Shown here piece by piece: positions 36,763 to 64,000 of a stretch of DNA of 64,000 nt. Under the pieces are notes generated by a model, which saw nothing but the letters and a program-made list of their open reading frames with translations, searched no databases and was not told where the DNA came from. Within the stretch, counting starts at the first letter, position 1; each line of letters begins with the position of its first letter. A program made the translations under genes and the position numbers. This stretch comes from Salvelinus alpinus. Lineage: Eukaryota > Chordata > Actinopteri > Salmoniformes > Salmonidae. The DNA lies in contig NC_092115.1 in assembly GCF_045679555.1 (NCBI RefSeq), forward strand, positions 36,092,728 through 36,156,727. Reading direction: 5' to 3'.

Positions 36763-37477
36763 TTTATTAACAGCTTGGACCAAGAAAACAAATACAACTT
36801 AAACAGCAACAAACGTGCAGACAGACAATACATGCACACAGGGTTGACACAGACACACCTACACTCTCTCTCTCACACACACACACACACCCTTTCGTCT
36901 CTAAGAGAAGAACACCTAGGCAAAAACATACAGAAAGCGGGTGTTGTACAATGTGTTATATATAATACTAAAACGAACTTGGCCTATATATAGGCCAATT
37001 TTTCCGCCTCCCACATACACACAAGTACGTGCAGTAAAAGCAGCCTATGTGCCATGCTGCATTTGGAATGGGTAGGGCAGTGCCACTGCTGAGCATAGAT
37101 ATGTAGAGAAGCAGCAGCTGGGGTGGAGGGGTTCTACGCAGGTTGTGTTCTAGGTAAGGGAGATGGAAGTTCTAGGGTCTGGAACCCAGTCGGAACTGAA
37201 GCTGCTAAGCAAACCTGGACCACAGGCGAGCACAAGCGTACATAGAGATATATACACCACAAGACAAGCACCATACTGTACATAGATACATGGACATTGA
37301 TCGTCACCTGGCCTGAGGTCAGAGGGTTCAATGTCTGCACTGGGGGGGGGGGGGGTGAAGACCAAGGAGAGCTAGATAGCAGAGGGGCTTGGGGAGGATA
37401 GGGGAAGGATGAGCGCTGGAGGATGGGCTAGGGGATGAACACTTGTCCCATTAGAGATCGCAAGCTCCTTTGACTGC
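36763..37477 (-). other. dnm3: dnm3 probable 3' UTR with AATAAA
   Basis: The sequence downstream of the dnm3 stop codon (37480-37478) reaches a canonical AATAAA on the minus strand at 36768-36763, suggesting a 3' UTR of about 700 nt. It contains a G14 run at 37342-37355, which is C14 in the transcript. No transcript evidence is available here. Confidence 0.45.
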
Positions 37478-57318
<19,841 letters not shown>

Positions 57319-59089
57319 CAGTACCAGTCAAGGTAGTTACCTGGAGTGCATTTCAATTAACTGGTGTGCCTTGTTAAAAGTACATTTCTGGAATTTCTTT
57401 CCTTCTTAATGCACTTGAGCCAATCAGTTGCGTTGTGACAAGGTAGGGGTGGTATACACAAGATAGCCCTAATTGGTAAAAGACCAAGTCCATATTATGG
57501 CAAGAACAGCTCAAAAAAGCAAAGAGAAACGACAGTCCATCATTAATTTAAGACATGAAGGTCAGTCAATGCGGAAAATTTCAATAACTTTGAAAGTTTA
57601 TTCAAGTGCAGTCAAAAAAAAACATCAAGAGCTATGATGAAACTGGCTCTCATGAGGACTGCCACAGGAAAGGAAGACCAAGAGTTACTTTTGCTGCAGA
57701 GGATAAGTTCATTAGAGTTACCTGCACATCAGATTACAGCCCAAATAAATGTTTCACAGAGTTCAAGTAACAGACACATCTCAACATCAACTGTTCAGAG
57801 GAGACTGTGTGAATCAGGCCTTCATGGTCGAATTGCTGCAAAGAAAGCACTACTAAAAGACACCAATAAGAAGAAGAGACTTGTTTGGGCCAAGAAACAC
57901 GAGCAATGGACATTAGACCAGTGGAAATCTTTCCTTTGGTCTGATGAGCCCAAATTTGAGATCTTTGGTTCCAACCGCTGAGTCTTTGTGAGATGCAGAG
58001 TAGGTGAATGGATGATCTCTGCATGATTGGTTCCCACCTGGAAGCCTGGAGGAGGAGATGTGATGGTGTGGGAGTGCTTTGCTGGTGACACTGTCAGTGA
58101 TTTATTTAGAATTTCAAGGAACACTTAATCAGCATGGCTACCACAGCATTCTGCAGCGATATGCCATCCCATCTGGTTTGCGCTTAGTGGGACAATCTTT
58201 TGTTTTTCAACAGGACAATGACCCAACACACCTGCAGGCTGTGTAAGGGCTATTTGACCAAGAAGGAGTGTGATGGAGTGCTGTATCAGATGACATGGCC
58301 TCCATAATCACCTGACCTCAACCCAATTGAGATGGTATGGATGAGTTGGACCGCAGAGTGAAGGAAAAGCAGCCAACAAGTGCTCAGCATATGTGGGAAC
58401 TCCTTCAAGACTGTTGGAAAAGCATTCCAGGTGAAGCTGGTTGAGAGAATGGCAAGAGTGTGCAAAGCTATCATCAAGGCTAACACCATACCCAAACCGG
58501 GTGCGCGCGTGCGTCCGCATACGCCATCGTGTGCAAATTGATTTTGTCCCCCCACACCAAACGCGATCACAACACGCAGGTCGAAATATCAAAACAAACT
58601 CTGAACCAATTATATTAATTTGGGGACAGGTTAAACATTTATGGCAATTTAGCTAGCTGGGTTTCAGTTCGGTCGTCGTGGGTATCTGCTTCTATAAATC
58701 AATGAGGAGATGGGAGAGGCAGGACCTGCACTGTGTTCAGCGTCACAATTAAAACTGACTTCTATTTTAGAGCTTGGCAACGCAGACGCTCATTGGCGCA
58801 CATGAGCAGTGTGGGTGCAATGATTGAATGACAAGTATTTGTACATTTATTTTGCAACGCTCACGCATGTGACACGAGCGGTGTGGTCAGCATGCAAGGG
58901 TGGCTAGTTTGAAGAATCTAAAATCTAAAAAAGATTTTGATTTGTTTAAAAGATTTTGGGTTACTACATGATTTCATGTGTTATTTCATAGTTTTGATGT
59001 CTTCACTATTATTCTACAATGTAGAAAATAGTAAAACTGAAGAAAAACCCTTGGATGAGTAGGTGTGTCCAAACTTTTGACTGGTACTG
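57319..59089 (+). mobile_element. Tc1-like transposon E with internal insertion
   Basis: The ends CAGTACCAGTCAAGGTAG and CAGTACCAGTCAAAAGTTTGG (right end, other strand) place it in the same family as the element at 10118-10835; TA flanks it on both sides. The plus-strand transposase is readable at 57634-57981 ([19 protein letters not shown], then [14 protein letters not shown]), then an in-frame TGA. The C-terminal part is frameshifted. About 430 bp of unrelated sequence (about 58485-58905, starting near CCGGGTGCGCGCG) is inserted near the 3' end, with CAAGG on both sides. Confidence 0.88.
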
Positions 59090-59868
59090 TATATCATGTA
59101 TATATATATTTACCCCCCCCCCCCCCAAAAAAAAAATATATATATGGGGGATTGGAAATGATGCAGACAATTACAATGATAGAAACCACAGTCTATCTGC
59201 AATATTAATGCTGATCTACACCGCATGATCCAGAACGGGGTCAATAGCGACCGCGGATCACAGTTTTAGTTATTTTGGCGGGAATTTGGTCGGGATTCGA
59301 CTGCTGGTATCATATGAACACACATAAGACATGGAAAATGTGTCGAATTTCAGGAAATTAGCTTTAAAACGACAATTCTCTCTCTCTGCCATCAAGAGGT
59401 GTGAACAGTTTGGGGTCACATGGGTTGCAAGGTGGGGATTTGTTACTTGGCCGTGAAATTACCATCCGGACCTTTGCCACCTAGGAAATGGGACTGACTG
59501 GACCTTCTCAAATAGCATTTGAGTACCTCTGCTCTAAATGGTATAGGTGCTACTGCTGCTGATGTTCAGTGTTGTTGGTGTCATAAATCACTTAATGTGT
59601 CCACAAGAAAACAATGGGAGGTTTTAAATTCAGTAGCTTAATTTGAATTCATCCGCTGAATTTAAATGGACTTTAACCCTACCCTACTGCTACTTTTTTT
59701 TCTCAAAATCAGATGAAAATGGTGCTTACCTCTGCAGTTTACTAGATCTGCGGGGACTAATATACAGATCAATATTATGTACAGTTATGGATTGTCTTCG
59801 TCTTCTTTACGTCTCCTTCCATCTGGTCAGGTCTCTCCAGACTACTTGGAGGGAGGAGAGTTATAATT
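59090..59868. other. Intergenic, no gene seen
   Basis: A C-run followed by an A-run lies at about 59115-59140. The rest shows no recognisable exon, element end or RNA gene. The myoc upstream exons expected in this direction were looked for and not found. Confidence 0.4.
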
Positions 59869-60418
59869 CCCTTACCTCTTTCTTCATCCCCTCCCTCCCC
59901 CCTCCCTCCCCTCTCTCCTTCCTCCTACCCTCTCCTCCCTCCCCCTCTCCCCTCCCTACCCTCTCTCCTCTCTCCCCTCCCTCCCCTCTCCCCTCCCTCC
60001 CCCCTCTCCCCTCCCTCCCCTCTCTCCTTCCTCCTACCCTCTCCTCCCTCCCCCCTCCCCTCCCTCCCCTCTCTCTTCCCTCCCCCTCTATCCTCCCCTC
60101 CCTCCTACCCTCTCTCCTCCCTCCCCTCTAGCCTCCCTCCCCTCTCCCCTCCCTTCTACCCTCTCTCCTCCCTCCCCTCTCCCCTCCCTGCCCTCTCACC
60201 TCCCTCCTACCCTCTCTCCTCCCCTCCCTCCTACCCTCTCCCCTCTCCCCTCCCCTCCTCCCCTACCTCCTACCCTCTCTCCTCCCTCCCCTCTCCCCTC
60301 CCTCCCCTCTCTCCTCCCTCCCATCTCCCCTCCCTCCCCTCTCTCCTTCCTCCTACCCTCTCCCCTCCCTCCCTTCTCTCCTTCCTCCTACCCTCTCCCC
60401 TCCCTCCCCTCTCCCCCC
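59869..60418. repeat. 550-bp CCCTCT/CCTCC polypyrimidine tract
   Basis: Almost pure pyrimidine on the plus strand, in imperfect CCCTCTCCCCTCCCTC units with occasional TACCCTC. The mirror-like polypurine/polypyrimidine character favours triplex DNA. Low-complexity Pro/Leu/Ser frames here are not genes. Confidence 0.93.
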
Positions 60419-60545
60419 TCACTGTTTTGATGGCAGACTCTCTAATTCTTAGATTAGCTTCACCAGAGTTCACTGTTGTTAAGCTGTCATTGATGAGGAA
60501 AACAGTTGTCCCTTACATAACATGCACATAACACCTTCCCCATGT

Positions 60546-60692
<147 letters not shown>

Positions 60693-60956
60693 ACACACAC
60701 AAAACCAGGACATAGACACATACATACATACGTACAGTGGTTGTGTGGCTAGTGGAATGTGTTTGGTTGCATGACAGAGTCAAAGTATTTATTGTGGCTT
60801 TTAAATATACAGTATTATGGTCATTGGTATTCCGAGGACCTATACTTATAGAACAACGTGCCTGAAGGTTGCTTTGTGAAGAGGGTATTACTGGAATTAT
60901 GAGCTGGAATTCCATGATTTGACCCTATATATTTACATTACGTGATCGGAGATAGA

Positions 60957-61130
60957 CAGACGGACAGACAGACATACAGATGGACAGGGAAAGAGAGTGA
61001 GGGAGTGAGACGACAAATGGGGATATATTTGCATATTATATTACAGACGGACAGACAGACATACAGATGGACAGGGAAAGAGAGTGAGGGAGTGAGACGA
61101 CAAATGGGGATATATTTGCATATTATATTA
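60957..61130. repeat. 87-bp tandem duplication
   Basis: Two essentially identical copies follow each other, each starting GACGGACAGACAGACATACAG and ending GCATATTATATTACA. The near identity suggests a recent duplication or an assembly duplication. Confidence 0.9.
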
Positions 61131-61750
61131 CAGCATGGTAGTGTAGTCCTTTACAGTAGCAAATGTCAGATACGAAAATAACATATCTGAATCAACATCA
61201 GACTGTTTTCATTGGATCAGAGAGAGAAGGAGAGAGAGACATTTGGTACTGTGTGCATCTTGGTCTCTCTACCCTTTAAATTAGTGTTTATGGCTGGCTG
61301 CATTGGGCTGGCAGTCAGTGACTGGACAACACTTCCAGGAAGAGTAGCAGTAGGAGGGCGATAGTGTGTGATCAGCCATCATCACACCTGGCAGACAGTC
61401 ATAACAGACAGAAGGCAGACACTCTTTACAAACATCCCATCCCACCATCGAAATCTACCACCTGAAGGCTCAATTGGGACTCAACAAAACACCCCCGGTA
61501 TCCACCCCAGTACCCAGTACCAGTACTACTGTACCAACCTTGAAGGATACCTTTACCAGAAACATGAATCAAAAGTAATCAGTCATTTCTGTTTTCACCA
61601 ATCTTATACTATGGTATAGTGTATGTACTCACATGCATGTAACGCTCCATGTAGCAAAGTAAACACTGAGGTTACTGAAGAATGTCTGTGTATGTCTCAC
61701 TCTGTATATCAGAGACCAATCAAGCAGCGCCACAATGTAAATTAACCTTT
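61131..61750. other. Intergenic, no gene seen
   Basis: No coding exon, RNA gene or repeat boundary was recognised. Confidence 0.35.
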
Positions 61751-61975
61751 TATTTTTTTTATATCACCTTTATTTAACCAGGTAGGCCAGTTGAGAACAA
61801 GTTCTCATTTACAACTGCGACCTGGCCAAGATAAAGCAGAGCAGTGTGACACAGACAACAACAGAGTTACACATGGAATAACATGGAATAAACAATAAAC
61901 AAGACAATAACACAATAAACAAGTCAATGACACAGTAGAAAAAAAGAAAGTCTATATACAGTGTGTCCAAAAGGC
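61751..61975 (-). mobile_element. LINE 3' end, minus orientation
   Basis: TTTATTTAACCAGGTAGGCCAG with AGTTGAGAACAAGTTCTC and TTTACAACTGCGACCTGGCC is the inverse of the tail of the LINE ending at 28485. It is a short 3' fragment only. Confidence 0.75.
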
Positions 61976-62734
61976 ACACACTCTACATTTTGTTTCATAC
62001 CAGTGAATGGGTCGTTCCACGAAATGAGTGACTTTTGCGTCCGTTTGACATTTTTAAGTAGAAGCTGTGCACCAGTATTGAATTTTAAAAACGTGTTATA
62101 TTAAATGAAGTGCCCTTTAATATAGACCACATATAGAATTCCAATCTGATTTTGAATATGAAAAAAGGCTTGCTAAAGTGCCAAAACTCTGCATTTTGGC
62201 ATGTGCCAACATCTAGATAATACTTTTTTTCATGTGATTAGTGATTAATTTACGTCTGTCCCTCCTTTTAAGCTCAACCCTGTTATGTGAACTGAACTCT
62301 TGTTTTAATATGGTGAAACTATTCCTTTGAAATCTTTGTTTCAAAAGACACATTGAACATTTAATAGTCTAATCATTGAGTAAAAGCAGGTGGGCCGGTT
62401 CTACTCTTTTCGGACACTTTCTGGTGTTTTGTGGTGGAAAACTGAGCATGCCGAGCATAACACGTCAACCCTGTTACCCATAGATAGACAGACTAGACAT
62501 GTTTAAAAATTTCATTTTTTTTGTGAAGCTTGTATTCAATTGCCACTTCCTGTTGCACACAACAAGCTTCTATTCCCCCTGTCACAAGGGAATTTATGGC
62601 TGATTTAAGAAGAAATCGTCAACCCTGTTACGGTCAACCCCGTTACTTTATTTGGCACTTAATAGGCACTTACTATAGATTTTTATTTTATTTAACCTCT
62701 TGAGATGGGAAAACATGTCTATATTAAGTTGAAC

Positions 62735-62941
62735 ATGCTGCTGGGTTTTTCGCAGTCAACAGTTTCCGTGTGCATTAAGAATGATTCATCACCGGAAGGA
62801 CATCCAGCCAAATTGACACTGTGGAACGCTTTCGACAACTTATAGAGTCCACACCCAGACACATTTAGGCTTTTCTGAGGGCAAAAGGGGGTGCAACTCA
62901 ATATTAGGAAGGTGTTCCTAATGTTTTGTACACTCAGTGTA
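62735..62941 (+). mobile_element. Tc1-like 3' end remnant
   Basis: The sequence GGGCAAAAGGGGGTGCAAC, then GGTGTTCCTAATGTTTTGTA and CACTCAGTGTA, is a Tc1-type terminus followed by TA. Only the last 200 or so bases are present. It lies 170 bp upstream of the myoc exon. Confidence 0.65.
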
Positions 62942-63113
62942 TATTGTACATAGCCCAGTTGTTGCACGTATTGAAATTGTACTAATGTGTCTTCTGTTGC
63001 AATAAAATTCAGTAGGGCCTTTTAAGTTAAAATCAATGAGCGCATGACTGATTGGAATTTAGAAATGTTTTTGTCTCAGTCAAGAAGGTTTTGAAGCTGC
63101 TACATGTTTTCAG

Positions 63114-63735
63114 AGTAGAGGGGAGGCCATTCCATTTCTTAGCTGCTTTGAATGAGAAGGGCTTCCCCATGAAGGTGCTGGTGCTGCCGGTGCCCATGGC
63201 GAGCACAGGGGCAACCCTCTACTACCAGCGCCGACACAGCCGCACCCTGCTCCTCTACGACCTGGTTTTCGAGAGCCTGGCGGCAAGTCTGGAGCTCCGA
63301 CATGCCGGCTTTCATGGCCAGCACCCCTACTCTTGGGGCGGCTACACAGACATCAACCTGGCGGTGGACGAGCAGGGCCATTGGGCCATCTACAGCCCCA
63401 GTAAGGCCAAGGGAGCCATCGTGGCGTCCCAGCTGGACCATGAGAGCCTGGAGGTGAAGAGGAGTTGGGAGACCAACATCAGGAAGAACGCAGTGGCTAA
63501 CACCTTCGTGATCAGCGGTCGGGTCTACACAGTGGCCCCAGACACCACCGTCAACCACGTGTTCGGCAGGGCCACCGGCCAGGGCCGAGGCATGGCGGTG
63601 CCCTTCAAGATCCACTACCGTTACAACAGCATGGTGGACTACAACCACGCCCAGAGGAAGCTCTACGCCTGGGACAACTTCCACATGATCACCTACGACG
63701 TCAGGTTGGGGAAACCCAGCGGAAACAGCCAATAA
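63114..63735 (+). CDS. myoc: Myocilin-type olfactomedin domain, C-terminal part
   Basis: Myocilin is a secreted glycoprotein with a five-bladed olfactomedin propeller. The open frame has GFPMKVLVLP, then GQHPYSWGGYTDINLAVDE, KAKGAIVASQLDHESLE, SWETNIRKNAVANTFVIS and MVDYNHAQRKLYAWDN, ending TYDVRLGKPSGNSQ and TAA. These match the last 190 or so residues of myocilin in order. A possible acceptor TGTTTTCAG lies at 63105-63113, and a poly(A) signal AATAAA at 63901. The first half of the olfactomedin domain, the coiled coil and the signal peptide were not found upstream, where transposons sit. Changes at key sites: the Ca-binding Asp (human D380) is Asn, and the disulfide Cys (human C433) is Ser. 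Either upstream exons are unrecognised or this is a 5'-truncated remnant. Synteny with dnm3 supports the identity. Confidence 0.75.
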
Positions 63736-64000
63736 GAGGAGGCTGGGCAAAGATGATGGATTGGTGTGGAGTGCTGTTACTAAAATATTATCAACCAATA
63801 TCATTACTAACAGCTTTCTAATAAGTTCATAGTGAGGCCTTTGTTTGTGTGCGTTACTCTGTCTAGTAGAATGTACTAATGTAAACAACATGAATCTTAC
63901 AATAAAATACGTCACTACGGTGGAACTCTTTGTGCTACTCCATGTAAACAATCTAAGATATTGCTCTTCCTGTATTATATATTATGTCTTTAACTTATTT
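63736..64000 (+). other. myoc 3' UTR and flank
   Basis: Downstream of the myoc stop codon an AATAAA at 63901-63906 would end a 3' UTR of about 185 nt. Nothing else is seen before the window edge. Confidence 0.5.

Noticed and set aside
31000..37000. PIGC gene expected between SUCO and DNM3 from mammalian synteny
   Set aside because: No long single-exon frame resembling PIGC is present on either strand.
63139..63951. 270-codon minus-strand open frame
   Set aside because: It is the antisense shadow of the myocilin exon.

Overview
The window is vertebrate nuclear DNA, almost certainly from a salmonid fish. Genes are split into many short exons. Introns and intergenic stretches are packed with Tc1/mariner copies, L1- and L2/Rex-like LINE pieces, hAT remnants, SINE-like tails and palindromic MITEs of the kinds common in trout, salmon and charr. 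There are also long microsatellites. The species call is inference from repeat style.

Two complete genes and one partial gene could be built exon by exon. (1) suco/OPT (SUN-domain ossification factor), minus strand, 30872 down to 11589: 22 coding exons whose lengths sum to 4062 nt, in phase throughout (1353 aa). (2) dnm3 (dynamin-3), minus strand, 55623 down to 37478: 20 coding exons summing to 2526 nt, in phase (841 aa). (3) The C-terminal part of a myocilin-type olfactomedin domain, plus strand, 63114-63735. Human 1q24.3 carries MYOC, DNM3 and SUCO in the same order and relative orientation, so this is a conserved synteny block. VAMP4, METTL13 and PIGC are not seen here.

The dnm3 intron between coding exons 14 and 15 carries, on the opposite (plus) strand, the mir-199 hairpin (mature 5p at 42353) and the mir-214 hairpin (44768-44829). 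This is the fish counterpart of the DNM3OS locus. A 727-bp hAT-type element with an 8-bp target duplication sits between the two hairpins.

The most unusual structure is a minisatellite of about 19 units of 46 bp at 50835-51703, inside dnm3. It abuts the 3' splice site of coding exon 6. Every unit repeats that splice site plus the first 16 or so exon bases, giving a row of decoy acceptors with no stop codon in any sense frame.

Layout: 1-11.2 kb, intergenic DNA with minisatellite, GA tracts, an L1 broken by a hAT copy, and a stack of Tc1 copies; 11.6-30.9 kb, suco, whose 8.6-kb intron 1 holds LINEs and a Tc1; 31-37 kb, repeat-rich intergenic DNA; 37.5-55.6 kb, dnm3 with the miRNA locus, decoy array and a miniature LTR-type element just upstream of exon 2; 55.6-63.1 kb, intergenic DNA with a Tc1, a 550-bp CCCTCT tract and (CA)68; 63.1-63.7 kb, myoc fragment. 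suco acts in ER folding, dynamin-3 in membrane fission, and the two miRNAs in mesenchyme and skeleton. They share a locus but not an obvious pathway.
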